Shown: positions 46,259 through 58,000 of the stretch, piece after piece
Position numbering within the stretch: position 1 is the stretch's first letter
Layout of the letters: each line of letters opens with the position of its first letter
Origin: Seiridium cupressi
Taxonomy: Eukaryota > Ascomycota > Sordariomycetes > Amphisphaeriales > Sporocadaceae
Assembly (NCBI GenBank): GCA_036674765.1
Contig: JARVKI010000145.1
Location: forward strand, 1-64,000
Reading direction: 5' to 3'
DNA: 64,000 bases
Made by a program: the position numbers and the translations under genes
The notes under the pieces: generated by a model
Databases searched by the model: none
What the model was told of the DNA's origin: nothing
Seen by the model: only the letters and a program-made list of their open reading frames with translations

Positions 46259-47064
46259 CTTGGGGCCAAGGTCTCAACCAGTCCGAAAGATTGCGCGTTC
46301 AACGTGATTCGACTTGGAGCAGTAAATGATGGGAGTAATGATGGGAGTGTGTAACAAAGCAGGCAGACCCAAGTCTCGTCGGATTGATAGAGGCATCCAA
46401 AAAGGCCACAAACCAAGTGCCTTAACACTGGGGATTATCGTGACAAGTGACCGCTCGTGCGATGGATCGATCACCTGAGCCGCGCCGCTGGGTAGGACAC
46501 AGCTGATCTCAACGGTGACGACGACGATGTTCTGCTCGGGTAGGTGCTTTGTGATGTTTGGCGATGGGGGGAAAGAACAAATCACAGCATTACCATGTTG
46601 GACTGCCGCCCCTCTGGGTCCAGTGCACGTCGGGGATTTGAGGAGGAAACCGCAATCGTAAGCTCACGGCGGAGATGCAAATGGAAAGTGGGCTTATCAC
46701 GTCCCCCTTCTACGAATTCGACGTCGAAACCCTTGTCTGCCCGTCCCATCATTCTATCACAGAGGTCATGCATGGTAATGGGCCTTACTGGCTGTCCTGC
46801 AGTTTGGATAAAAACTGTGGACGGAAATAATTCTTGACTAATAGGGAGGAAGTACTGCATATACACTTGTCGCTGTTCGTGAAAAGGTACACCAGCAATT
46901 ACTTAGAAGATAATGAAAAAGGGGGGAATCAATGGCCTATATTTGTGCGATATAGCTTTCGGACTGCAAGTCCATGCTGCCACCATGTAACTAACCTGGT
47001 CTATCCGAGCTCTGACTTACAGATGTGATTGTATGTATGTGTATCAAGCATAAAGCATTGCCCT
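46259..47064. other. Intergenic, no gene called
   Basis: About 800 bp between the start of the 1094-residue gene and the amidohydrolase stop. A minus-strand frame at 46866-46582 and a plus-strand frame at 46544-46837 overlap each other with no motif. Part is promoter for the upstream-reading minus gene. Confidence 0.5.
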
Positions 47065-49043
47065 TTACTCAAGGACGTAGTCTTCCCCCCAAGGGCCAAC
47101 TCCTGGTCCCTTGAAGAGTTTGCCACCTTTGAAGACGTACTTGATGTTATCCTTATTCTGCAAAACTTTCACATCATCAACCGGGTTCTCAAGCAAGCCA
47201 ATAATATCGGCTTCGTACCCAGCCTTCAGTTGGCCTGTCTTTGGCGCCTGCGCCCCGACTGTCAAAGGCCCGTTGGCGGTTGCAGCCTTGATCGCCTCCA
47301 AGTTGCTCAGTCCACACTTTACGGCGTATTCCAGCTCGATTGCGCAGTTAAATCCAGGGGGTGTGTCTGTGCCCAGAGCAAAAGTCACCCCATTTTTAAT
47401 AGCCATTTTATATGCAGTCTCGTGATTCGTTGCGCAGAGCTATATGGTAGGAAAACGTCAGTTCTTGCTCTTTCTATCCAAACGAAGGAAATAAAAAGAG
47501 AGCTAGAAAAAGAAAAAGAAAAAGAAAAAGAGGAGGAGGGGAAGGAGCGGCAAGTCTCTGGATATTCATTGTCGTTTTGTTCTTTTATGATGAGGCGGAA
47601 AGGAGAAAAAGATAGAAATCTAGCAAAACCCGCTATTTCTTGAATGTCAGAAGAAGAAATAAAGACGTGATATTTACTACAGAAAATGTTAGCGTTCTGG
47701 GGTTCCCAAGTATCGCAGCAAAAATAAAACACATGACATGTTTCTATACATACCCTTGGCTTTCTCCCATTGCGGCTTTGAAAGACCCTTTCCACCCGTC
47801 TGTACCAACATGTCGACGATGAATCGAGTTGCAACGTAAATAGTGCCTTTCTCTTTGATCAAGCCGATGCACTCCTGGTCAGCGAACGATACGTGCTCTA
47901 CCGTCGTAACGCCTGCGTTTACCGCTGCGAGGATGCCCGGCTTCCCATGGACATGCGCTGCAACCGAACGTCCTTGTCTATTCGACTCCTCGACAATGGT
48001 CTCTAGCTCTTCCTTGCTGAATTGAGCGTAAAGCGGGTTGTCATCGCGGGACATAACTCCGCCCGATGCCATGATTTTGATACATTTCGCTCCTCGTCGG
48101 ATCTGAAGACGGACAGCCCGTCGACATTCGTCAACGCCATCGGCGATCAGCGTGGAACCTGTGCCCCAGTGGCCGGCCTGGACGTTCTTTACGCCGAGGT
48201 TGTTGATAACATCCCCAGCAGGGAGATCATGAATGTCACCATGGCCGGCTAACTGGGTAAGGCCGGCACCGGAGCTGTAGATCTACAACGACTCAAATAA
48301 GTAATTTTCTCTGGAGGATGGGTTCTGGGAAATTGACATGTCTTCCAGAAATATCTGGCTCTATACACGTTGATTTCACCCCAAAGACAACCCAGGGAGG
48401 CGGGAAGGGGTTCAGAAAAGATTCTTACGTTCGGTCCAACGATAGAGCCGTCATCTACAGCTTTGGCTACTTCACATCCAAGACCAGCCACGTCCCGAAG
48501 CGAAGTATACCCTCTCTGCAGCGCCTCCCAACATCCCTTTGTCAATCGAGCGCCTGCAGATGCGGGATGGGTCGCGACGAAGGCAACATAGCTGCTCGAC
48601 TCCTCATTCGGGCTTTCGCCTCCAAAATGCGAGTGCACCTCCCACAGTCCTGGCATCAGATAAGGGATCTCGAAGAATCTATGGGACGCATCTGTGTACT
48701 CTTCCGGGAGCTCGGCCGCAGGACCTACCCAGACAATAATCTTGTTCTCCACTACGAGGGCTGCATTTGCAACGGGTTCTCCGTCACCGGGGATGAGAAA
48801 TCCTGACTTGATAATGGTGTAGTACTTCTTTTTGGCCGCCGAGACGTCATCATGGCAAACTTCAAACGCATCATTGGCAGTCCTGGGTCTTAGAGCAATG
48901 CCAAAGGCCGTGGAGAAGATCCTCTGCGGCAACGCTTCCGGGGGAGAATTTGGCACCGGGGCAGCCGCTGCTCCTGACGAAGCCCGGAAATAGCCTGTGG
49001 CGAGAATAAGTAGCATGCACTGCGCAGCGACAACCCGTGTCAT
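47065..49043 (-). CDS. Amidohydrolase family metal-dependent hydrolase, possibly secreted
   Basis: Imidazolonepropionase/prolidase-like amidohydrolase. Exons 49043-48429, 48282-47754 and 47439-47065. The ATG at 49043 starts a hydrophobic leader (CMLLILATGYF) that could be a signal peptide. Metal and active-site landmarks are the HxH motif in GLWEVHSHFGG (His about 137 and 139), the Lys in KCIKIMASGGVMS, His in AAHVHG and VEHVSFAD, and the Asp in FALGTDTPPGFN. The C-terminal part carries AIELEYAVKCGLSNLEAIKA and ATANGPLTVG. The first junction (GPN to IYSSGAGL) is clean. The second is not: the GTATGT donor after EKAK leaves phase 1, whereas the acceptor before LCATNHETAYK needs phase 0. A micro-exon, a one-base insertion (GGG at the donor) or gene decay could explain this. 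Substrate unknown. Confidence 0.82.
47506..47530. repeat. (GAAAAA)n simple repeat
   Basis: Four copies of a GAAAAA hexamer in the presumed second intron of the amidohydrolase gene; on the coding strand this is a pyrimidine tract upstream of the acceptor. Confidence 0.9.
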
Positions 49044-51139
49044 GAGACTTACGGGGAGACTCGTGTTCAATCGTCCGTTTCGTCATCTTGGCTCACGACA
49101 GACAAAAGTAAAGCAGTAGAGAAAACAAGTGTTGGACCGTATGGTGCTTTGTGGTCTTCATCTGTAACCCAATGAATCTATTCCGACCCCTGCGGGAACC
49201 ACACCGAACTCCGTAAACAATGTGTTGCCGCAGATGCAGGTATAGCTTATTTACCCTTGCCGCCCCTCTTTTACTTGGCCATGTTAGGAAGGTTGACCGG
49301 TAGGAACTTTGAGCAGCAGGAATGCCATAGCACTTAAGAGGATGATTAGATACACGATGTGACAAACATCTAATGATCTAGTGCTGGAGTAACAGTTCCC
49401 AAGTCGTGTGTTTAGTTTTTTCCGAATACCATGCGCAAGACTCGGATTGTTCTTTTCTTTACGGTATGCTTGTACTTGGACGAATAGTCCAAAGTGAGCC
49501 AAAACCAAAAGCTCTTAAAATGTATAATGGTAGAGGTAACAGCGGCCCTTAGAAACGGTGGATTTTCCTAGTGATATTCCTACTTCTAAAAGATTGCATC
49601 GTTTGCTTGGAATCTTTTCTTTTTCACTTTCCCCAGTACAGCTAAAATGCCAGTTGTATACGAGAGATACATATGGAGCGGGGTTGGCAGGACGATGATG
49701 ACAACCATAGCGATAACTGAAGCAATGAGAAAGCAACTACGTCCTATCAGCTCATAGAAATGTTTTGACAGTGGTATGCATCTGCATATGTATCGAACGA
49801 ACCACTATACCGGGCAAAGCCAATACATAAGTAGTTTGACGCCGAGAGACATGACCCATCGACAGGGGTGCCCACACCAGAAGCAAGTGGGCGGTGCGTG
49901 GGGTAGATGACCTTTTGAGCCTCACGTAAGAGTCGTTGACGCATGAACTAGGGTCCGAAACGAGCAAGATAGGAATGCCAAGATTGTTGGAGAGAGGTGG
50001 CCTGAGTTTTGGACAAGGCCAGCAGCACAAGTATTACCTATTACCTCTGGACTCGACTGTAAGATCTGACTTTGAACCAACCGAGAAGAGACTCTTTGGG
50101 AGGCAGGACCCGTCCATCAGCCCATAATGCTCCAAGGTAAGGGGGCTGAGAATTGGAGATCTGCAACACCAACATACGGCCTGCGTAAGGCCACATAGTA
50201 ACAATTTGGATCCCACTAGGTTAGCTGAATGATCTTTAGGTGGCCGCACCTGAGTTCCACAGAACGACTTCTCGAAAAGGACACGACTGAAGAGAGCAAG
50301 GTCAATTGAGCCAGAGCCTGAACAGCCAAGGAAGGCTTCATTCATATTAATGAAGAGTCTACCTATCGTCCCTCCGTGTCGAATACATCCAAAGTCTTTC
50401 TTTGAAAAGGCACCAATCACGACTCAGGCTGAGCGGCAATGGGGTGAATTCAATGCGGAGCGTTGCTGGTTGTGTGTGTCCTCCGCAGCGTCGCACTGTC
50501 GCAGTGGAGCCGCTCAGCATAGAGCCCCCGCCGAGGGACCCCTGGGATGGGCCTAATTGGGCTAAATGCCCCTGCCATCGAGGCTCTTGGTGGCGTGCCT
50601 TCTCCAAAAATATGTGCCTGGAAAAGACAGGTGTCAAGTTCATCGCCCCAAGGTGCAGCGGCTTAGAAATTCTGGTTCGGCGCCACTGGTGTCGAGCTCC
50701 ATTAAGAAGCTTCAGCTGGCAGCTGCTTGGTAAAGGGTGCATTAGAAGTCAAGCACAGACAGACTGGACAGATTGCCATCTCGAGATCCCATCCCTCCAT
50801 TCGCCCAGCGCTTCCGGAACAACCTGCCAGGTGAATAAAAGCTTCTCCTCCCATCCATCTCCGTTCCCCAGGCTATTCTACTATTTCACCCTTCCGCAAC
50901 CCCTTAACCAACCTTTACATACCAAGTTGGCTTGACTTTGCAGATGTAAGTCTCTGGTCCCTTGGAACTAAACCGCATCTTGCTCCATATTGCGCAACAT
51001 CCATATCTGTCAAATCACCGCCACCAGCTCACAGACTTACATCCTTACCCTGCATCACTTTCTCGCTTCGCAACTCTCATCTTTCCATAAACTTTCCAGC
51101 CGAGAAAACGCTAATCCCTGTCGCGCCAGTCTTTTCGTC
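49044..51139. other. 2.1-kb intergenic region
   Basis: Between the divergent amidohydrolase and PDI starts. Frames at 50034-50742 on minus and 50402-50935 on plus overlap and have no motif. The last 300 bp, rich in C and CT with long runs free of G, look like the promoter and leader of the highly expressed PDI gene. Confidence 0.5.
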
Positions 51140-52828
51140 ATGTATAGAAAGCTTGCTTACAGCCTCTTGGCTGCTGCCACTGCCGTTGCGGCTTCGGATG
51201 TTGCTCAGCTGAAGACAGACACATTCGACGACTTCATTGCGTCGAACGACCTGGTCCTAGCAGAATGTAAGCCGCCGAATGCAAACCACACTCTCTAGGA
51301 CTATCTGCTAACATCGACCCAACAGTCTTCGCACCTTGGTGGTAAGCCTACCTCGAACGAGTAGCGAGCTTTCGATCGAAACATCACTGACAAAATAACA
51401 GCGGTCACTGCAAGGCCCTTGCCCCTGAGTACGAGGAAGCCGCCACCACCCTCAAGGAGAAGAACATCAAGCTCGCCAAGGTTGATTGCACAGAGGAGGC
51501 TGACCTTTGCCAAACATATGGCGTTGAGGGATACCCCACCCTCAAGGTCTTCAGAGGAAAGGAGAACATCACCCCCTACTCCGGTCAGCGAAAGGCAAAC
51601 GCGTAAGTAGAATCTCCGGCCTACAGACTTTACCCTTACAAGTCGTACTGACTGCTCCGCCGCTAGCATCACCTCCTATATGATTAAGCAGTCGCTCCCT
51701 GCCGTCTCCGAGGTTACCAAGGATTCTCTTGACGACTTCAAGAGCACCGACAAGGTCGTTCTCGTCGCCTTCCTTGACGAGGCCGATAAGGAGTCCAGTG
51801 ATGTTTTCACCAAGACTGCCGAGAAGCTCCGCGACTCATACCCCTTCGGTTCGAGCAGCGATGCTGCCTTGGCCGAGGCTGAGGGTGTCAAGGCACCTGC
51901 CATTGTTCTCTACAAGACCTTCGACGAGGGCAAGTCTACTTTCACCGACAAGTTCGACGCCCAGGCCATCGAGACATTTGCCAAGACGGCCAGCACCCCT
52001 CTGGTCGGCGAGGTCGGCCCCGAGACATACTCCGGATACATGTCTGCTGGACTTCCTCTCGCTTACATCTTTGCCGAGACCCCCGAGGAGCGTAAGGAGC
52101 TCGCTGAGGCCCTGAAGCCTTTGGCTGAGGAGTACCGCGGCAAGATCAACTTCGCCACCATCGACGCCAAGCAGTTTGGTGCCCACGCCGGCAACCTGAA
52201 CCTTCCTACCGACAAGTTCCCCTCGTTCGCCATTCAGGAGACCGTCAAGAACCAAAAGTTCCCCTTCGACCTTGAGAAGAAGATCGAGCTCGCCTCGGTC
52301 AAGTCTTTCGTTGACGACTTCGCCGCTGGCAAGGTTGAGCCCAGCATCAAGTCTGAGCCCATTCCCGAGACTCAAGACGACGCTGTTACCGTTGTCGTCG
52401 CCAAGTCGTACAACGACATTGTCCTTGACGACAGCAAGGATGTCTTGATCGAGTTCTACGCTCCATGGTGCGGTCACTGCAAGGCTCTCGCTCCCAAGTA
52501 CGAGGACCTTGCTTCTCTCTACGCCAAGAGCGAGTTCAAGGACAAGGTTGTCGTCGCCAAGGTTGATGCCACTGCCAACGACGTTCCGGATGAGATCCAG
52601 GGCTTCCCCACCATCAAGCTGTACCCTGCCGGTGCCAAGGGCGAGCCCGTCACCTACAGCGGCTCCCGCACTGTCGAGGACCTCATCAAGTTCGTCAAGG
52701 AGAACGGCAAGTACAAGGCTGAAGTTGAGGAGAAGGCCGTTGAGGAGACCCCAGTTGCCCCGGCTGCTACTGAGAGCAGCAGCAGCAGCAGCGAGGCTGC
52801 CAAGGAGACTACCCACGACGAGCTGTAA
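51140..52828 (+). CDS. PDI1: Protein disulfide isomerase with HDEL signal
   Basis: ER-lumen oxidoreductase that forms and rearranges disulfides. Exons 51140-51266, 51327-51342, 51402-51602 and 51667-52828 give 501 residues, the usual size. A signal peptide covers about residues 1-18 ([17 protein letters not shown]). Domain order is a-b-b'-a'. The first thioredoxin active site [14 protein letters not shown] has Cys 48 and 51; the second, [20 protein letters not shown], has Cys 383 and 386. The tail is acidic with a Ser run and ends THDEL, the ER retention signal. Exon 2 is only 16 bp and encodes the residues just before the first active-site Cys; all three introns (60, 59 and 64 bp) keep frame. 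Codon use is strongly biased to C-ending codons, indicating high expression. An antisense open frame of 326 codons is a by-product of that bias. Confidence 0.98.
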
Positions 52829-53388
52829 ATGGTTGGTTGCAAGAAGAATACCCTTTTATTGATTGTAAAGTTATCTACATGCTCTGCTCGGATCAGCGGA
52901 GCTTGGAGCGGAAGGCCGCTCTGGGACACGGATAAAAAAGTGCATACTCATCAGTAGTACAGCATAGGCATAATGAATTTCTTCCTCGTTTTAAATATTA
53001 TATTGATGAGCCGATTGCAACGACCAGGCTGGAATATCCGTCCCTCGTTCTTAATTTGAACCACAAGCATGAGAAAATTCATCCTGACCGGCGAATTGCA
53101 GCATGGTATTTACAAAGATCCGCGCACGTGACGGGTTTACCTATTTGAAAGTGTACTAGGTTACTGCAGTTGCCAATTGATTTGTACCTGTACCATAATG
53201 TAGCAGTAGCGAATTTGGGGCGATTCGCGACTTCTCCGCGCCACTAAAGCCCCGGCCCTGTTTCGAGCGTTTGCCGAAGCTCGACCCCTGCAGCATCTCC
53301 AATTGAAACCAACCTCAACACCGGGCATTTCGGCCACGACATCCCTCAGCCCATTGCGAACTCACAGCTTTCATACTACACAACCACC
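52829..53388. other. Intergenic, PDI 3' side to next promoter
   Basis: About 560 bp, AT-rich at first (probably PDI 3' UTR) and CT/CA-rich near 53230-53388, consistent with a promoter and leader for the following gene. Confidence 0.5.
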
Positions 53389-54075
53389 ATGTCCGCACGC
53401 ATGGCCTCCGCAGGGGCCCGTGGCCTTCTCGCAACCTCTCGACGCATGCAATCTACTGCAACGCGCACCTTCAGCTCGACGTCTTCCAAGCTTGCCGACG
53501 CAACTGTCGCTTTGCCGGCTCGCAAACCCGTTGGTGCTTTCCGTGGAGGGTAGGATGGTCCCAGACACCAGCAAGCATCTTGCAAATGAATGGCATGTGC
53601 TAATTGATGCGAATCGGCAGTCTCTTCGGCTTCCTGCTGGGCAGCACCCTCGCCGGCGCCGGTGTTTACGGCTACGTTCTGCAGGAGTACAAGGCATCGA
53701 ACGAGCTCTTAACCGAGGACATCTATGTACGCTTCTGCATCTGATACAATTGTTCCTGCCTCTTGTGTCCGCGGCACGGTTACATTACACTTCTTGGAAT
53801 TTGTGGCACTTTACTCTTTGTGAAGATTCCCAACCTCTTCTATGCCCGAGAAACATTGTACCTTTTTCCATGACGTTTATACTCGTTGTCTGCGCGTTTT
53901 TCCCCCTTCTGGATCTCACACTGCACCCCACATCATCAGGTGGCATCTCAAGGGACTAGTCTACTAATATTGGTTCTCACGAATGTAGGCTCTTCAGGCC
54001 AGTTGCCAGCGACTGAGCAAATATATCGAGGCGTTGGAGGAAAAAATGGATGCGGTGGAACGGAAAAGGAAATAA
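53389..54075 (+). CDS. Small mitochondrial-type membrane protein with coiled coil
   Basis: Exons 53389-53549, 53621-53726 and 53989-54075, with introns of 71 and 262 bp, give 117 residues. The N terminus is rich in Arg, Ser, Ala and Thr and nearly free of acidic residues (MSARMASAGARGLLATSRRM), as in mitochondrial presequences. One membrane span follows (GLFGFLLGSTLAGAGVYGYV, about 54-73). After it comes a coiled-coil-like segment (ALQASCQRLSKYIEALEEKM) and a basic end (ERKRK). The layout suggests a single-pass inner-membrane protein. I do not recognise a named family, though similar small proteins are common in ascomycetes. All junctions are phase-consistent. Confidence 0.75.
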
Positions 54076-55651
54076 AGCCAAGGGTCTCTGGTTGACATTC
54101 GGGGCCTAGGAAGGCGTAAATGTGCTAGGCATAATGAGAGCACGCATCTGTGAAGATTTGCCGGCGAGCGAACATGGCTAAGGAGAGAATGTACAACAGC
54201 ATTTGCAAGTCGGTACAATGGCATCATTTCGCAACTTTCCCACCTGGTTCCCACCTTTGTAATTGCAAGAATTTGAACATATAGGAGGCATAACTAGTAT
54301 CGTTCGGCACACCAAGATGGGGACACAGCAAGTGTGCATGCTCATGGCCAATAGGCCTTGAAAGAAAGGTCCGGTCGTATCTTCACCGGGAGTCATGCCG
54401 TGTGCCTATATCGGTTCGGTTTCGCCTCCTTTGCAAAACTTTCGTCTATGAAGTCATACGAAATACGTTTCTTGTTCAACTGTAAATTAGTAGGCAGACC
54501 TGAAGCGTTGTTTGGTTATAGACGGCGGCTGGCACATCAGTGATGCTGGATACTGAGCTTTTTGATCGGTAAGCCCGTACAAGCAACAGGAACAACATTC
54601 TCATTGTTGACACCTAAGTGCTAATTTCTTCAGTAGATATTTACCAGTGGCTTTCAAATCAACAGGGTTTCCAAAAGGTTCCCAAAAGGATACCAACATC
54701 AGGCAGACGCTGCCTTTGGCTTTGATTCTGCAGATACACACGCCGAGTCTCTTTTCTGCCCTATGATGGAGCATGAGCGTAATTTCACGTCCAGTTTGCA
54801 CGCCCTAGGTCTAGGAGTCGACAGTCCTCAGTCAACGGAAAAGCGATACGTAACCGTCGACCTTGATCAAGGTACTCTGGTTGCGTTTTTACATATCAAA
54901 AATTCATGCCTCAATCTCAACTACGTTCTTTGAAGCACAATACTCCTGGAGATGGAGATGTTATCGTCCCGTCTCTCGTCGGTTTTGCCTGACTATTACC
55001 ACGCAATTTGTGTATCTGTGAATGAGAAATGAGACGTATTGTTTTGGTGTCATCACTGGTTCGGAAACCAGTCTCTGTGTTAGCATAATCATTCCAACTC
55101 AAGGCCAGCTTGTTTGTGCCTCAACACATATTCTACTTTGCCGCTCAGCCGCGTTCAAGGTGAACCATCGATTGCAGTCAAGCCAAGCTGCAAACTTCAT
55201 GCTAACGACTCACACCAACACTTGAGAGGACAAAAAAGACAAGAGACGGAAGGTTCCCCGTCGAAAATCTCAGGTCTTTGCCGGACCCGCAAGGCATTCC
55301 AGGTATAGGCGTCTAAGGCAACAAACCCCTACTCTTCACGCGTCGTTACGGGGCAACTGCACGTTTTCAGGTATTTGTTCTCTTGAGATTCTTGAACCAA
55401 CAGTTTTAAGACCCATCTTGGTTTTTCCTTCCTCCTTCAAATCATCTTCGCCAAGTCTCACATTGCCACCCACCACCTTGAGCTTGAGGTAGTATCATTA
55501 TTATCCGAGCGTCCAAAGCATCACAGCACCACCGCGGCATCACTCATTACACGTGCAGCCCTTCAAGGTTTTGGAAGCTTCACCTTAGTCTCTCTTATTC
55601 ACCCCCCAGCCTGTCGAAAAAGTATCCTCTTTATCACAAGCGAAGAAAACG
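54076..55651. other. Intergenic / long leader of the RRM gene
   Basis: About 1.6 kb with no supportable gene. The last 200 bp (55440-55651) are CT/CA-rich and look like a transcribed leader. Short frames elsewhere show no motif. Confidence 0.5.
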
Positions 55652-57025
55652 ATGGTCATGACTTCCAAACTTCGCGCCCAAGCGGCTGAGTTCCAACCCC
55701 AGACGGAACAGTCCACTGACGGCATCCCCTCTGGTTCAAACACAGCTGTTCCTACCCCGACTTGCACTCCAGCTCCCAACACGGCTGTTGTTCACGAGAC
55801 GGCCCAGCAGCTTGCAGACCGCATTGCAGCAGACAATCGTGGCTCATTCTCGACGCTCTCAGAGTCCACTGCCGCCGAGCATGATGATCCAACCACAGAC
55901 AAGACCGCTCCCACTGACGAGAAGCTGCTGCAGCTCGACAAAACTACCTCATCTCATGACATGATCAAGAACATTCGTCAAATGGTCGATGATGATGATG
56001 ATGAGGTCAAGCCAACCATTTCTCCAGCTGCTGTGGGTCATACATACACCACCAACCCCTCTGCTGCAGAAAACACATTCAAGGTTCCGGCTTCTCAGTA
56101 TCAGTCTGTTATCCCTGGTCTGAGCACTTACGCCTACACCTACGGTTACAACTACGTGTATCCCAACTCAGTCTCGCACTCGTATCCGACTCAATCTTAC
56201 TACACAATTCCCTACACCACTAACAACACTGCTCAACTCATCAATCCACAGGGCCAGACCATTCTCTCGGCTGGTTCGGATCCCATCTCGGAGGGTCGCC
56301 GTATCTACATTGGCAACCTCAAGTACAGTGTGAACCGCGCACAGATCAAGAAACTCCTCCGCCAATATGGCGTCTATCACACCGTCGAGAAGATCTACAT
56401 GCCTTACGGTGACCCTGTCATCAACTCCTCTACTTCTGCTTCTGGTGGCCCGGGTCTTTCTAGCTCCATGTCTGACACACCCACTGCCGCCACATTCCCC
56501 AACAACATCCCGCTCGACCACCGTAACGGCGACGATTCTCAGCGCGGTGACGGCGACCTTCCCAACAAGGGCTACGTCTTCGTCACCTTCGGCGACTCCT
56601 TCGAGGCCGAGCAGGCAATCAAGCGCATCTCCGGAGTCATGCATTTCGAGCGCCGACTGGTCTGTCGTCCGGGCTTGCCCAAGGGTGTTGCCTTCCGCCA
56701 GGCTGATGTGGGCAGTGGCCCGGGCTTTTACCGAGGCGGCAAGAGAAGACACGAGAAGAAGTACTGGGGTGATCGGTTCCGCGACTACGATGACGAGCAC
56801 CCACGAGGCGACGATGCTTACTACGCTTCCAGAGATTATACCTTTGCCTCGCAAGGAGGATCGCTGGGCGTTGACTACGTCTATGACGTCGGATACGCCG
56901 GTAACGGGTACACCGGTGGCAAGGCCAGATATTCGATGGACTCGGGATACCGATCCGCCGCCCCCTCCCTGTGGAGAGGTTCCTTTGGCCAGGACTATGT
57001 AAGAGCCAATGACCTTTATCATTGA
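55652..57025 (+). CDS. RRM-domain RNA-binding protein
   Basis: Intronless, 457 residues, one RNA recognition motif. RNP2 is RIYIGNL (about 217-223) and RNP1 is KGYVFVTF (about 306-313). They are separated by about 80 residues, more than the usual 30-35, because a Ser/Gly/Asp-rich insert of about 50 residues sits in the loop between. The N-terminal 200 residues are Thr/Ser/Pro-rich, then Tyr-rich (TYAYTYGYNYVYPN), which may favour condensate formation. The C-terminal part is Arg/Gly/Tyr/Asp-rich (GKRRHEKKYWGDRFRDYDDE). An Asp run comes from a GAT repeat. No orthologue name can be assigned safely. The antisense frame 57061-56168 is a shadow. Confidence 0.88.
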   Translation: MVMTSKLRAQAAEFQPQTEQSTDGIPSGSNTAVPTPTCTPAPNTAVVHETAQQLADRIAADNRGSFSTLSESTAAEHDDPTTDKTAPTDEKLLQLDKTTSSHDMIKNIRQMVDDDDDEVKPTISPAAVGHTYTTNPSAAENTFKVPASQYQSVIPGLSTYAYTYGYNYVYPNSVSHSYPTQSYYTIPYTTNNTAQLINPQGQTILSAGSDPISEGRRIYIGNLKYSVNRAQIKKLLRQYGVYHTVEKIYMPYGDPVINSSTSASGGPGLSSSMSDTPTAATFPNNIPLDHRNGDDSQRGDGDLPNKGYVFVTFGDSFEAEQAIKRISGVMHFERRLVCRPGLPKGVAFRQADVGSGPGFYRGGKRRHEKKYWGDRFRDYDDEHPRGDDAYYASRDYTFASQGGSLGVDYVYDVGYAGNGYTGGKARYSMDSGYRSAAPSLWRGSFGQDYVRANDLYH

Positions 57026-58000
57026 AGCCTGAAGCTGCAGACCAAGGTGGCCAAACGCCATGAATGTTGATGGCTGAAGGCGATGCTCGGTATTTTTGTC
57101 ATGAGCCTAACGCTCGCCCACGGGCTCGGAAGACTCGTGATCGTGTGCCCCTCTGCTACATTGCGGCAGCACACATCGATAACCTGCAGGAAGGACGATC
57201 GTGCTTTGCGTACGAGTGCTTGTAACTTTTTCACGATTATGCTTACAACACTCGCTTTCAGCACACACGATTAACGCATTCATTACAAACGATCCACGGA
57301 GAGGAAGCAGCTTGTGAGACACGCTGGCATGGATGACGAGCAATGATGATATGACTTGGCATACGTCTCTTTTGGCAGGAATGATACATTGTACTACTGC
57401 CTGGCAGACGATATGAGGTAGAGGAAAGATGGCTGTTGTTCTAGGATTAGGTTCCACCGACTGGTATAGTCTTGGCATGGCCTTGGAATGTTTTAGGTAG
57501 CAATACCCCATAATCAGAGTCCACCATTTACTATTAAGAATTGATCGATAGGTGATGTAGCGTGCAGCGGTGGGATAGTTCGCGGATCCGCCATGCCGGC
57601 CTTACTTGTGCCGTGCATTTCTTTAACTGCAGACCTGTCGTGTCGAGCCGGGAGATCAATTGACTGGGATGTCTCTCTACTAAGGGAGAGGCGGCCAAGG
57701 CTAAATCAGCGTGTACGTCGAGGAGAGAAGGTCGCTCCTGTGCTATACGCTTTGAATGATTAGCTACTCCCCACAGATCTCCGTTCAATGCCTGTGGACG
57801 ATATTCGCACTTGTACAAGAAATTCATGAGTACAGTCGCCTGTCATGGGTATATTATAGCTCTGTAGTAATACAATGGACTTTTACTCCGATTAGAGGCT
57901 AAATAGCTCGCAAATAAAAGATCCTGGGGAGTGCTGTTGCCACGTGTTTTGACGGAGGCAATATCCCGCCGTATATTCAAAATTTATATCGCTAATGGGC
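57026..58000. other. Intergenic region between convergent genes
   Basis: About 970 bp between the RRM gene and the stop of the membrane protein gene. Contains 3' UTRs; no gene seen. Confidence 0.6.

Noticed and set aside
50402..50935. 177-codon plus-strand frame upstream of PDI
   Set aside because: Overlaps equally long minus-strand frames and shows no motif or codon bias like its neighbours.
51836..52816. 326-codon minus-strand open frame opposite PDI
   Set aside because: It is antisense to the highly biased PDI coding exon and exists because C-ending codons leave few stops on the reverse strand. Leu/Val/Gly-rich with no motif.
56168..57061. 297-codon minus-strand frame opposite the RRM gene
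   Set aside because: Antisense shadow; the plus strand has clear RNP motifs.
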